Origin: Atopobium sp.
Lineage (GTDB): Bacteria > Actinomycetota > Coriobacteriia > Coriobacteriales > Atopobiaceae
Direction of reading: 5' to 3'
NCBI GenBank assembly: GCA_015258715.1
Contig: JABZHR010000001.1
Location: 62,001-126,000, forward strand
Length of the DNA: 64,000 nt
Part shown: positions 9,605-17,885 of the stretch, piece after piece
Position numbering within the stretch: position 1 is the stretch's first letter
Layout: each line of letters starts with the position of its first letter
Translations under genes and position numbers: made by a program
The notes under the pieces: generated by a model
The model's input: only the letters and a program-made list of their open reading frames with translations
Databases searched by the model: none
Told to the model about the DNA's origin: nothing

Positions 9605-10518
9605 GAGCAGCTCTTTTCTAACCTTGCAGCAGCCCATGAAACTAACCGCATCACGATCTTCTCGCCAAGTGCGCTCATCACAATAACCACAAGCGTCCAC
9701 GCAAAAAGGGCTGGCGTATCCAAATACACTTTAGCGTTATAGAGGTGCTCACCAATGGAGAATGCGGGAAGACCAATGACCTCGGCAGCAATTCCCGACT
9801 TCCAGCAAAATCCCATGGCAAGTGAGGTAGCTGTCTTAAGCGAAGGCATAAGCTGCGACAAATAAATTGCTTTAATGCGTTGCCAGCCGTGAATTTGGTA
9901 TACATCAGCCATCTCAATAAGCTGCTGGTCAGTGCTGAGGAGCCCCTCAAGTACCGCAATGTAGATGATGGGAAGTGCCATCAAAAATGAAATTGAAATT
10001 GAGAGGTAGGGCGTGCGAACCCAGATTAGTAGCAAGATGACAAACGATGCCACGGGAATTGATTTAATCGTAGAAATAAGCGGCTCAAAAAGAATCTTGA
10101 TCAGTTTGTACTTAAAACTCAAAAACGCCAGCAAGGAGCCAACGGTAAAAGCAAGTGCTCCACCAGCAAAAATACGTAAAAGAGAAAGTCCAATAGAAAC
10201 CCAAAACTCGCGCAGTTGAGCTAGCGAGAAAAGCGTCTGAATGGTCTGAATAGGTGAAGTTAAAACAATATCCTGATTGATAACAACTGCAGCTACCTGC
10301 CAAACGGTAAGCCAAAATGCCAGAGCGCCTAAACGAGCTCCCCAGCTAGAAGCAACTTTGCGCACAGTCGGTTTGCCTTGCACGCGGCCCGAACCTTGGG
10401 TCTGACCTGCGCTTTGGGCCTGATCGTTTTTCTCGACAGAAAAATCTGCCGAGGCAGCGCCTTTCTCGGCGCTACCTCGGGCAGAAATACTATCTTTTAT
10501 GTGCGGGTTATGCGCCAA
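9601..10518 (-). CDS. ABC transporter permease, NitT/TauT (SsuC-like) type
   Basis: An integral membrane permease (305 residues) with about six hydrophobic segments beginning near residue 65. The cytoplasmic EAA-like loop (around IEMADVYQIHGWQRIKAIYL) contacts the ATPase. An unusually long polar N-terminus of about 60 residues, rich in Ser, Gln and Gly, comes before the first membrane helix and has no assigned role. It overlaps the binding-protein gene by 11 bases and the ATPase gene by four, so the three form one translationally coupled unit. The family imports sulfonates, nitrate, thiamine precursors and similar small molecules. Confidence 0.9.
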   Translation of the reverse strand: MAHNPHIKDSISARGSAEKGAASADFSVEKNDQAQSAGQTQGSGRVQGKPTVRKVASSWGARLGALAFWLTVWQVAAVVINQDIVLTSPIQTIQTLFSLAQLREFWVSIGLSLLRIFAGGALAFTVGSLLAFLSFKYKLIKILFEPLISTIKSIPVASFVILLLIWVRTPYLSISISFLMALPIIYIAVLEGLLSTDQQLIEMADVYQIHGWQRIKAIYLSQLMPSLKTATSLAMGFCWKSGIAAEVIGLPAFSIGEHLYNAKVYLDTPALFAWTLVVIVMSALGEKIVMRLVSWAAARLEKSCS

Positions 10519-11524
10519 AGTAGAAATCGTCTCCAGGAACCTGTCCGCCTACTGCCTGAGAATTAGCCTCAGCCAGAATGCCTAAGTAACTTGAAAGCGC
10601 GCTCTTCATATCTGCGCCATCAATATACGTAATATTACACTTAGGCAACGCAACCTTGGCAATAGGCTCTGGAACAATACCGTATTTACCTACAAGCGTA
10701 GCAGCCTCATCTGGATGATCAACCGCAAATGCAACAGAGTCTTTGTAGTGGGAAAGCAGCGCCGTTACCGCATCTGGAGAATCTGAGATGAGCTTTGAAG
10801 AAATAATAGTTACGCCGGCAATCAGCTTGCTCTGAGGATTGACAGCCTCCCACTCAGCGCCAAGGTCGATTGCAACGCGAATCTGGCTATTCTTGGCTTG
10901 TGCCACCGTAACAAAAGGCTGTGGGAGCAGCGCAATTCCCTCTGGATCTTGAGCTAGAGCAGCAACACACTCGGTATGTTCGCTCTTCCACTCTACCTGG
11001 ACATCCTCACCAAGTGTCATACCATTTTTGCTCAACAGGTAGGACAATGTGTACTCTGGGACTGCGCCCTTTCCAGAAGCGTAGAGCGTCTTTCCCTTGA
11101 GGTCGGCAAGCTTAGAGATGGCGCTCCCTGTCTCAACAATGTAGAGAACATTCAGCACGTTGAGGCAAGCTACCTTATAGGCGCCCTTAGTCTTATTGAA
11201 CAGCGTAGCTGCAAGGTTTGCAGGAATAGACGCAACGTCAACATCACCCTGGGCAATCTTAGCAACTACCTGATCAGGAGCATCCAAAATCTCAAACGAG
11301 TAGTTGTTATCGGTGATGTTTTGCGCCTCAACCTCGCTCATGAACTTAACCAAGCCCATGGCAGTAGGTCCTTTGAGCGTTGCAACTCTTACGGCAACAG
11401 GCTCAGATTTCTTAGCCTCATCTTTTGTGGCGTCCTGAGACTTCTCTTGGTCTGTTCCCTTGCAGCCAAACAGTGCTGTAGCTGGAATAAGACCTGCAAG
11501 CTTAAGAAACGAACGTCTATCCAT
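10508..11524 (-). CDS. ABC transporter substrate-binding lipoprotein, NMT1/TauA-like
   Basis: The extracytoplasmic binding protein of the importer. The N-terminus carries a Tat-type motif DRRSFLK (residues 2-8) and a lipobox TALFGC with C21 as the lipidated cysteine, followed by a charged linker (KGTDQEKSQDATKDEAKKSE). The mature part looks like the NMT1/THI5/TauA periplasmic-binding fold: GDVDVASIPANLAATLF is the usual ligand-site segment. Known family ligands include sulfonates and thiamine precursors. An iron-box-like sequence lies just upstream of the start codon, so an iron-linked ligand is possible (inference). The gene is first in a three-gene operon. Confidence 0.88.
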   Translation of the reverse strand: MDRRSFLKLAGLIPATALFGCKGTDQEKSQDATKDEAKKSEPVAVRVATLKGPTAMGLVKFMSEVEAQNITDNNYSFEILDAPDQVVAKIAQGDVDVASIPANLAATLFNKTKGAYKVACLNVLNVLYIVETGSAISKLADLKGKTLYASGKGAVPEYTLSYLLSKNGMTLGEDVQVEWKSEHTECVAALAQDPEGIALLPQPFVTVAQAKNSQIRVAIDLGAEWEAVNPQSKLIAGVTIISSKLISDSPDAVTALLSHYKDSVAFAVDHPDEAATLVGKYGIVPEPIAKVALPKCNITYIDGADMKSALSSYLGILAEANSQAVGGQVPGDDFYFGA

Positions 11525-11546
11525 GAATCACTCCTGACTCGAAAAG

Positions 11547-11565
11547 TTAACTAAGGCTACCTTAT
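11547..11565. promoter_or_regulatory. Candidate DtxR/IdeR-like iron box
   Basis: The 19 bases TTAACTAAGGCTACCTTAT agree with the mycobacterial IdeR/DtxR consensus TWAGGTWAGSCTWACCTWA at about 14 positions by eye. It lies 23 bases upstream of the binding-protein start codon, in the only gap before that operon, where a repressor could act. Similar sequences occur near the two putative sRNAs and the feo operon in this window. No DtxR-family regulator gene is present here. Confidence 0.4.
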
Positions 11566-11644
11566 CATGTCTACGGCAAAATTCACACGATATACAGCAT
11601 ATCTTACAAACTATTTGATACATCTGTGAGAACAAGACGCACTC

Positions 11645-11674
11645 ATGGCGAGAAAAACTAGTTTTTCTCGCCAT
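11645..11674. repeat. Perfect 30-base palindrome with inverted GGCGAGAA pair
   Basis: A fully self-complementary 30-base sequence centred on ACTAGT. Each half contains GGCGAGAAAAA, so two copies of the octamer face each other. Half of the palindrome lies inside the M42-like peptidase gene and encodes its last residues (Gly-Glu-Lys-Asn-stop). It would form a strong hairpin at the mRNA end, but no T-run follows on the minus strand, so it is not a textbook terminator. Confidence 0.85.
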
Positions 11675-12719
11675 ATCCAAGGACGTACGCACGACACAGG
11701 TTCTCGGTGCCGATAATTGCATCGATGTGGCAGCGCTCGCGACCGTGAGTGTTGAGACATGCTGGACCAAATGCGCCGCTCTTAAGATCGTTGCCGGAGA
11801 AATATGCAGCGTTAGCATCAGTTGAGAAGTGGAAGGCAACCTGCTGGTTCCACTTTTCTGGCTCAACAACCTTCTGCGCACACGCAATAAGTTTGTTGGA
11901 AACTTCCCAATCGTAAGGCGAGCGAATATCAGAAACAATGATGCCTACGTGGTGCTCGTTTGAATTGTAGTCAGGGCCAATAAGGGTAATGTCCAGCGAT
12001 ACGTACTCATCCACCTCAACAGGCAAGAATGCGCCTCCGTGACCAATCTCCTCGTACATGGGGAATGCAAACAAGGTGTTATAGAGGGGTTTCTCGCCAG
12101 ATTGCGCAAGCCAACGGAGTGTATGAAGCTGTGCGGCAACACAAGCCTTATCGTCGATAAAGCGAGAAACCATATAGCCGTTGTCATACATCTCAAAGTG
12201 AGGATCAATGGCAACAACTGCACCCTCTGAGATGCCCAGCGCACGAGCCTCCTCAGGGGAAGAAACGTCCGCGATAAGCGAGATGGACATGTTGTCCTCG
12301 TTGCGCTCCATAGTTCGAGCGTCTTCAAAGACGTGAACGGAGTGGTGATTGCAGATTACCTGACCATCAACAACGGAGTCATCTCTGCAGACAACATGGC
12401 AGGTCTCGCCCTCAATGCTGTGGTAGTTGATGCCGCCCAGCTGGCGAACGCGCAGTGTGCCGTCTGAATTGAAGCCGCGAACAATCAGGCCAATGGTGTC
12501 AAGGTGAGCATTAACGCCCACAGTCTTGCTAGTATCTTTACCTTCTACCAGGACATACGCCGTAGCTTTGTTGTCAATCTGAAGCTCATAGCCCGCCTCG
12601 GCAACAAGCTCTCGAAGCAGCTCATGGATGCGCTCATAGTAGCCAACAGGGCTATCGCACTCAACAAGCTTCTTTGTAGTATCAATCAAATACTGTGTAT
12701 CAGTTTCAAAATGAGTCAT
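11658..12719 (-). CDS. M42-like metallopeptidase
   Basis: A cytosolic dinuclear metallo-aminopeptidase of clan MH, closest by layout to family M42 (about 350 residues, inserted beta domain between the metal ligands). Expected metal ligands are visible: H and D in NAHLDTIG near residue 72, D in RFIDDKAC near residue 188, EE in PMYEEIGHGG near residue 222, and a late His in CLNTHGRERCH. The inserted domain begins after the first ligand pair (RVRQLGGINYHSIEG). It lies nine bases downstream of pepT and is probably co-transcribed, so the two likely degrade imported peptides. Its 3' end forms half of a 30-base palindrome. Confidence 0.85.
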   Translation of the reverse strand: MTHFETDTQYLIDTTKKLVECDSPVGYYERIHELLRELVAEAGYELQIDNKATAYVLVEGKDTSKTVGVNAHLDTIGLIVRGFNSDGTLRVRQLGGINYHSIEGETCHVVCRDDSVVDGQVICNHHSVHVFEDARTMERNEDNMSISLIADVSSPEEARALGISEGAVVAIDPHFEMYDNGYMVSRFIDDKACVAAQLHTLRWLAQSGEKPLYNTLFAFPMYEEIGHGGAFLPVEVDEYVSLDITLIGPDYNSNEHHVGIIVSDIRSPYDWEVSNKLIACAQKVVEPEKWNQQVAFHFSTDANAAYFSGNDLKSGAFGPACLNTHGRERCHIDAIIGTENLCRAYVLGYGEKN

Positions 12720-12728
12720 GACTATCTC

Positions 12729-13979
12729 CTAGTTTTGTGGGTGAGTATAGAGCTCTACCAGGTGCTCAAGCATGTCAACCATACCCTCAAGCTCGGGGAC
12801 AGGAACAAACTCTCTGACGCCGTGAGCATTGTAGTAGCAGGCAGAAAGATTAGCGCAAGGGAATCCTCTAAAGGAAAGCTGGGATCCGTCGGTGCCGCCA
12901 CGCATTGGAATGCAGGTCATCTCTACGCCGACCTTCTTGTATGCAGTGCGAGCATTCTCGATTAAGTGCGCATACTCAGGCTTTAAAACAATATCAGCAA
13001 GATTGTGGTACTGATCGTGAATCTCAACGGAAAGTACCTCAGAGCCAATCTGCTTGTTTACATACGCTGCAGCATCAACCATCAACTGCTTACGGCGCTC
13101 AACCTTTGCCTGGTCATGGTCTCGAATAATGTAATCAGCGCGAGCAGACTCGCAATCACCGTTGACGCGCTCCAAATAGAAGAAGCCATCATAGCCCTCA
13201 GTATACTCAGGACGTTCCGCAGGTGGAAGCAACTCGTGGAAGCGCATAATTGCCTCAGATGCATTGATCATCTGGCCTTTTGCAGTACCCGTATGAACTG
13301 AAAGTCCGTGAGCACGCACAAACACCTCAGCAGCATTGAAGGTCTCGTAGCAGAACTCACCAAAGGGACCGCCGTCAATGGTATAACCATACGCAGCACC
13401 AAAAGCATCAAGGTCGAGAAGAGCAGCACCGTGGCCAATCTCCTCATCAGGAACAAACGCAAGTGCAATACGTGGGTGCTTAAGCTCTGGATGCTCTTTG
13501 TAGCGAGCAAGCAAGCTGACCAGCATTGCAATGCCAGCTTTGTCATCGCCGCCAAGCAACGACGTGCCATCAGTGGTAACAAGCTGCCAACCAACCATGT
13601 GCTCAAGCTGAGGATTTGTCTCCGGGCTAATGTAGACCTCTCTGCCCTCACGATCAGAACCAACTACTAGCTTGCCGCCCTCATACGTAACAACCTGAGG
13701 ATGAACGGGGTTGCCCCAAGACTGCCAAGCCGTATCAATGTGGCAGCAGAAACCAAGAGTTGGAAGGTCCTCCAAACCCTTGCTTGCCGGCCAGTGAGCA
13801 ACCACGTAGGCGTGCTCATCAACAACTACATTTTCTGCACCAAGCTCACGAAGATCAGCTGCAACAACCTTAGCCATCTGGTGCTGAGACTCAGTTGAAG
13901 GAACGGTATCTGCCGTCAGCGGATTAGACTGAGAAGAAACCTTGCAATACGCAACAAATCTATCTAGAACGTCACTCAT
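12729..13979 (-). CDS. pepT: Peptidase T (tripeptide aminopeptidase)
   Basis: A zinc-dependent tripeptidase of family M20B that removes the N-terminal residue of tripeptides in the cytosol. Metal and catalytic residues are in place: H80 and D82 in FCCHIDTAW, D in LLGGDDKAG near residue 143, EE in VPDEEIGHGA near residue 177, D in YTIDGGPFGE, and a late His in YYNAHGVREF. The length (416) is typical. The gene is followed directly by the M42-like peptidase and lies downstream of a terminator that ends the amidotransferase gene. Together with the Opp importer this gives a peptide-use module. Confidence 0.96.
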   Translation of the reverse strand: MSDVLDRFVAYCKVSSQSNPLTADTVPSTESQHQMAKVVAADLRELGAENVVVDEHAYVVAHWPASKGLEDLPTLGFCCHIDTAWQSWGNPVHPQVVTYEGGKLVVGSDREGREVYISPETNPQLEHMVGWQLVTTDGTSLLGGDDKAGIAMLVSLLARYKEHPELKHPRIALAFVPDEEIGHGAALLDLDAFGAAYGYTIDGGPFGEFCYETFNAAEVFVRAHGLSVHTGTAKGQMINASEAIMRFHELLPPAERPEYTEGYDGFFYLERVNGDCESARADYIIRDHDQAKVERRKQLMVDAAAYVNKQIGSEVLSVEIHDQYHNLADIVLKPEYAHLIENARTAYKKVGVEMTCIPMRGGTDGSQLSFRGFPCANLSACYYNAHGVREFVPVPELEGMVDMLEHLVELYTHPQN

Positions 13980-13992
13980 AAAACTCCCTTAC

Positions 13993-14027
13993 AAAAAACT
14001 GCGCTAACCAAATAGTTAACGCAGTTT
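13993..14027 (-). terminator. Rho-independent terminator after the amidotransferase gene
   Basis: On the minus strand, AACTGCGTTAAC pairs with GTTAGCGCAGTT around a five-base loop (one G-U pair) and is followed by six T residues in all. It sits 14 bases past the stop of the 14042 gene and just before pepT, so it separates the two genes. Confidence 0.8.
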
Positions 14028-14041
14028 AGCGTATCAATTTA

Positions 14042-14836
14042 TTAACGAGAAGACCGTGAGGCTCGTGAAGCTGTAACAAAGGATTTCCAAAGCTCGCAAT
14101 CAGACTTGCTGTAATGCCATCCATATTCCGGATGCCACTGTACACCTAGAGCAAATCTCTTCCCCTTGACTTCAGCTCCTTCAATAATGCCGTCTGAAGC
14201 ATAGGCAACTACTTTGAGTTCAGAAGATACTTTTCGGAGAGCCTCATCGTGGTATGAATTTGCCTGGATGTCTTCTATCTTGCCTAGAGCGTTGTACAGC
14301 AAAGAATCTTTTTGAACATGAACAGCATGAGCTGGATGGTACAAATTTGCCGAATGAGTCCAGAATGCATGATTTTCTGTTGGTTCAAGGGTATGCAAAT
14401 CTTGTACAAGCGTACCGCCCAGCACAACGTTTAAAAGCTGAAGGCCACGGCAAATAGCAAGTAAAGGTTTATCTGCAGCAAGTACCTGCTTTACCAGCTC
14501 AAACTCAAGCGCATCTCGTATAGGACACAAACGATTGAGGTCGCGTGGTTCTTCTCCCCAATTACGAGGGTCAACATCATGACCACCAGTGAGGCAGAAG
14601 CCGTCACACATCTCAACAAACTGACCAATGACTTCTGGATCTTCTGTTAGAGGCATCATGATTGGAATGCCGCCAGCTGCAAGAATGGCATCAAACTGAA
14701 TTTGCGATACAGAAGCAGAATCAGAAAAGTTCTCTTCAGGCATCCAGCGAGGAGTCACACAGATAAGAGGACGCTCAGAAGCAGGAAGCTTGGGAACATC
14801 ACTAAATGCATCTTTGACAATATCTGGAATAACCAC
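14042..14836 (-). CDS. Class I glutamine amidotransferase-like hydrolase, peptidase C26
   Basis: A gamma-glutamyl hydrolase of the C26/PuuD-like group (264 residues). The nucleophile elbow is AICRGLQLLNV with C129, the catalytic His is in GVQWHPEYGW near residue 240, and LTGGHDVDPRNWGEEP near residue 85 is the family's oxyanion/ligand region. PuuD cleaves gamma-glutamyl-GABA in putrescine breakdown; relatives cleave other gamma-glutamyl compounds. No other putrescine genes are nearby, so the exact substrate is open. It is monocistronic: a terminator follows and a 234-base gap precedes it. Confidence 0.88.
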   Translation of the reverse strand: MVIPDIVKDAFSDVPKLPASERPLICVTPRWMPEENFSDSASVSQIQFDAILAAGGIPIMMPLTEDPEVIGQFVEMCDGFCLTGGHDVDPRNWGEEPRDLNRLCPIRDALEFELVKQVLAADKPLLAICRGLQLLNVVLGGTLVQDLHTLEPTENHAFWTHSANLYHPAHAVHVQKDSLLYNALGKIEDIQANSYHDEALRKVSSELKVVAYASDGIIEGAEVKGKRFALGVQWHPEYGWHYSKSDCELWKSFVTASRASRSSR

Positions 14837-14960
14837 AAAATCCTCTTAACACTCAGCTCTTCAAACAACATAACAGTAAAGGTTGACCCTTATTGAGTCT
14901 TTGACTTTATCGCTTTTACGCTTTTCGTGCCACTCTATCAAGCCCTCCTCCACAATGTTT

Positions 14961-14997
14961 TTTCATTAATGAAACATTTTTCTGTATTGCGTACAAT
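14961..14997 (+). promoter_or_regulatory. Candidate operator/promoter of the 15071 binding-protein gene
   Basis: A perfect 14-base palindrome TTTCATTAATGAAA (14961-14974) lies 16 bases before a -10-like TACAAT (14992-14997), so it would overlap the -35 region. The flanks TGTTT and CA partly extend the symmetry. This is a plausible repressor site, but no regulator gene is adjacent. Nothing else is seen in the gap 14837-15070. Confidence 0.35.
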
Positions 14998-15070
14998 TAA
15001 TTTGGGTATTAAGAAGCCAGTTCTTTACATTTAAGCTTCATATATTGAAGATGCAAACGGAAGGCGCCCT

Positions 15071-16675
15071 ATGAAAGAGCACGTATTTAATAACCTTTCC
15101 CGTAAATCATTCTTACGTGGATCTTTGGCGGCTGCCGTTGCCGCCGGTTCTGCTTCACTACTTTCTGCTTGTGGCGGTTCAGCTGGCGGAGACGCAGAGA
15201 AAAAGGTATTGCGCTTTGGTGTAAACAACCCAAAGGTAACCTTTGATACTCAGAAGACTTCTGGTTCTGTTGGTGTATCTGAGGCAGTTGCAGAGTCTTT
15301 GCTGGTACTTAATCCAGACACAAAAGAGATTGAGCCAAACCTGGTAACCGGCCTTCCTACTGTCTCTGAAGATGGCCTTACCTACTCATATGAGCTTAAG
15401 GATGGCATCAAATTCCACAATGGAGAAACCCTTAAGTCCTCTGACGTTAAATACACCTTCACGCGTATGTTCTTGCCTGCTACTAAGGCAACCTCAATTG
15501 ACTCGTACGCATACATCGAGGGTGCTAAAGACATCATTGCCGGCACAACAGAAGAGCTTTCTGGTGTTGTTATTAAGGATGACCGTCACTTTGATATTAA
15601 GCTGACACAGCCTTATTCAACCTTTAATGCAATTATGGCTCAGTTCTACGCTGTTATCTACCCAGAGAAGGCTTGCAAAGAAGCCGGTGAGGCATGGGGT
15701 ACTGAGACCAACTTCATTGGTACCGGTGCTTACAAGCTTGTCTCTAATGACAGCACCACAGAAGTTGTTCTTGAGGGATTTGCTGACTACCATGAGGGCA
15801 AGCCTGGTCTGGATGAGCTCAGATTTGTCTACATTGATGACGCCAACACCCGTATTCTTAACTACAAGAACAACGATGTTGACCTGGTCTTTATTTCTCA
15901 GTCTCTTATTCAGCAGTACCAAAATGATGAGTCTATCTCCAAAGAGATTGTCTACTACACTCCTGCATCCACGCAGTTTGTAAACTTGAACCTTAAGAGC
16001 GAGAACCTCAAAGATGTTCGCGTTCGTCAGGCACTCTCTATGGCAATTGATAGAGACACCATTTGCAGCACCATTCTTTCTGGAGTTGCCAAACCTGCTA
16101 AGTCGTTTATCCCATCTTCTGAGACTGGCTACAATGAGTCCGCTCCAGAGTTTGAGTACAACGTAGACAAGGCAAAGCAGCTTCTTGCACAGGCAGGTGT
16201 TTCTAACCTCACTCTTAACGCACAGGTCAGAAGCCAGGATCAGAACCTCATGGTTGCCCTTCAGGATGCTTGGTCCAAGATTGGCGTTACCTGTAACGTA
16301 AGCGTTATTGACTCTGGTGTTTGGAGCGACGCACGTACTAATGGTGACCTTGAAGTCACTCTTGTTACCTGGTCTACCCTCTCCTTCCAGGGTGTTGAGC
16401 ACATGGGCTCTTACTTCCGCTCTGACCGCGCTGCAAAGAAGTCTTCCTTCTACAACAGCGCCGAGTTTGACAACCTGGTTGATCAGGCTCGTTCAACCGT
16501 TAACGACAACGACAAGGTCCTGGAACTTACTCGCCAGGCAGACAGTCTTATGACTCACACAGACTATGCTTGCCTGCCTATTGACTGGCCACAGATGCCT
16601 TACGTCTTGAAGCCAGAGTTTACCGGCCTCACCGTTTTGGTTAACCCTCACTTCGATAAGGTTAAGAAGAAGTAA
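15071..16675 (+). CDS. oppA: Oligopeptide ABC transporter substrate-binding lipoprotein (family 5)
   Basis: A peptide-binding lipoprotein of SBP family 5. The N-terminus has a Tat-like SRKSFLRG motif (residues 10-17) and lipobox LLSAC with C34 lipidated. The mature protein shows the family landmarks KDGIKFHNGETLKSSDVKYTF near residue 110 and RQALSMAIDRDTI near residue 322. An acceptable GGAAGG site precedes the ATG. It faces the opp operon tail-to-tail and has its own terminator, so it is expressed separately. It is clearly related to the second binding protein at 21003, so one importer probably uses two binding proteins of different specificity (inference). Confidence 0.93.
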   Translation: MKEHVFNNLSRKSFLRGSLAAAVAAGSASLLSACGGSAGGDAEKKVLRFGVNNPKVTFDTQKTSGSVGVSEAVAESLLVLNPDTKEIEPNLVTGLPTVSEDGLTYSYELKDGIKFHNGETLKSSDVKYTFTRMFLPATKATSIDSYAYIEGAKDIIAGTTEELSGVVIKDDRHFDIKLTQPYSTFNAIMAQFYAVIYPEKACKEAGEAWGTETNFIGTGAYKLVSNDSTTEVVLEGFADYHEGKPGLDELRFVYIDDANTRILNYKNNDVDLVFISQSLIQQYQNDESISKEIVYYTPASTQFVNLNLKSENLKDVRVRQALSMAIDRDTICSTILSGVAKPAKSFIPSSETGYNESAPEFEYNVDKAKQLLAQAGVSNLTLNAQVRSQDQNLMVALQDAWSKIGVTCNVSVIDSGVWSDARTNGDLEVTLVTWSTLSFQGVEHMGSYFRSDRAAKKSSFYNSAEFDNLVDQARSTVNDNDKVLELTRQADSLMTHTDYACLPIDWPQMPYVLKPEFTGLTVLVNPHFDKVKKK

Positions 16676-16695
16676 GCGTTTCCTTCATACAAAAC

Positions 16696-16731
16696 AAGGG
16701 CGAGAAGATCGATTGGTCTTCTCGCCCTTTT
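16696..16731 (+). terminator. Terminator built from an inverted GGCGAGAA pair
   Basis: AAGGGCGAGAAGA pairs perfectly with TCTTCTCGCCCTT around an eight-base loop (13-bp stem), with four T residues at the end. It lies 21 bases past the oppA stop codon. A-residues on the 5' side let it also work for the convergent strand. Both arms contain the over-represented octamer. Confidence 0.88.
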
Positions 16732-16770
16732 GTGTTTGTAAGCCGTTTTAAGACACGACAACAAAATGCA

Positions 16771-17883
16771 CTACTCGGAAATCTTCTCCTCAAGGCGCGC
16801 TTCTTCTACGGCCTTCTGAGCCGCCTCAATAGCATGTGCAACCTGAGGTGTGCGGTCAGCATCAGAGAGTGAAGTGTCGTACAAGTGGCAGGCGCAGAAG
16901 TGACCTGGCTCAGCCTCGATGCGCTCGGGAATGCGCTCGGAGCAAACTTTCATTGCCTTAGGGCAGCGCGTGTGGAATACACAACCCGAAGGTGGGTTTG
17001 CAGGACTTGGAACGTCACCTTGAAGAATGCGCTTTTCCTGGATACGCTCGTGGCGAATGCGAGGAATAACGTCCAAAAGTGCCTGAGTGTATGGGTGCAA
17101 AGGACGCTCAAAGAGGGCGTCTTTGGTAGCAAACTCCATCTGGTGACCCAGATACATGACCATAACAGTATCAGCAATGTGGCGAACAACGGAAAGGTCA
17201 TGGCTAATAAAGATGTATGCCAGACCGTGATCCTTCTGAAGCTCTTCAAGCAAGTTGATTACCTTGGCCTGAACAGAAACGTCTAGGGCAGAAACAGGCT
17301 CGTCGCAGACAACAATCTCTGGCTCAAGCACAATAGCGCGAGCAATGCCAATACGCTGGCGCTGGCCGCCCGAGAACTCATGAGGGTAGCGGTACTTGAA
17401 CTCAAGGTTAAGGCCAACTTCCTCCATAACCTCTTCAATGCGAGCGTCGCGCTCCGCCTTTGTTTTATAAGTACCTGCAATATCAATAGGCTCGCCAATG
17501 ATATCCATGACCGTCATACGAGGATTCAGTGAGCTGTAAGGATCCTGGAAGATAAGCTTCATCTTCTGACGAGCACGCTTGAGGTCTTCTCCCTTAAGTG
17601 AGGTGAAGTCTTCCCCATCAAGTTCAACCGTACCAGAGGTTGGCTCGGTGAGGCGCAATACGCACTTGCCTGTTGTAGACTTTCCGCAGCCAGACTCACC
17701 AACAATAGCCAAGGTCTCTTTACGCCTGAGCTCAAACGAAACGTCCTCAACAGCATGAACGGAAGCATTAGAACGACCAAATACACCGTTTTTGATAGGG
17801 AATCGCTTAACAAGATTCTTTACGGACAAGATGGTTTTCTCGCCAGAAAGGTCCTTGACGTCTGTGTTCTTCTCTTCTGCCAT
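16771..17883 (-). CDS. oppF: Oligopeptide ABC transporter ATP-binding protein OppF
   Basis: The second ATPase of the Opp importer. It has Walker A GESGCGKST near residue 63, the Q-loop IFQDPYSSLNPRM, signature EFSGGQRQRIGIARA, Walker B IVVCDEPVSALD, and the C-terminal oligopeptide-transporter domain with its Cys-rich cluster (GCVFHTRCPKA plus HFCACH), which in this family can hold an Fe-S cluster. The first 20 residues are a charged lead and the C-terminal 40 residues an acidic tail. The start is two bases after the oppD stop, indicating coupling. It is the last gene of the operon. Confidence 0.95.
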   Translation of the reverse strand: MAEEKNTDVKDLSGEKTILSVKNLVKRFPIKNGVFGRSNASVHAVEDVSFELRRKETLAIVGESGCGKSTTGKCVLRLTEPTSGTVELDGEDFTSLKGEDLKRARQKMKLIFQDPYSSLNPRMTVMDIIGEPIDIAGTYKTKAERDARIEEVMEEVGLNLEFKYRYPHEFSGGQRQRIGIARAIVLEPEIVVCDEPVSALDVSVQAKVINLLEELQKDHGLAYIFISHDLSVVRHIADTVMVMYLGHQMEFATKDALFERPLHPYTQALLDVIPRIRHERIQEKRILQGDVPSPANPPSGCVFHTRCPKAMKVCSERIPERIEAEPGHFCACHLYDTSLSDADRTPQVAHAIEAAQKAVEEARLEEKISE

Positions 17884-17885
17884 GA

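Noticed and set aside
10976..11554. A 192-residue open frame opposite the NitT/TauT-type binding protein gene
   Set aside because: It is antisense to a gene with clear Tat signal, lipobox and binding-protein signatures.
15617..16402. A 261-residue open frame opposite the oppA gene
   Set aside because: It is a codon-bias shadow of oppA with no domain and no binding site.
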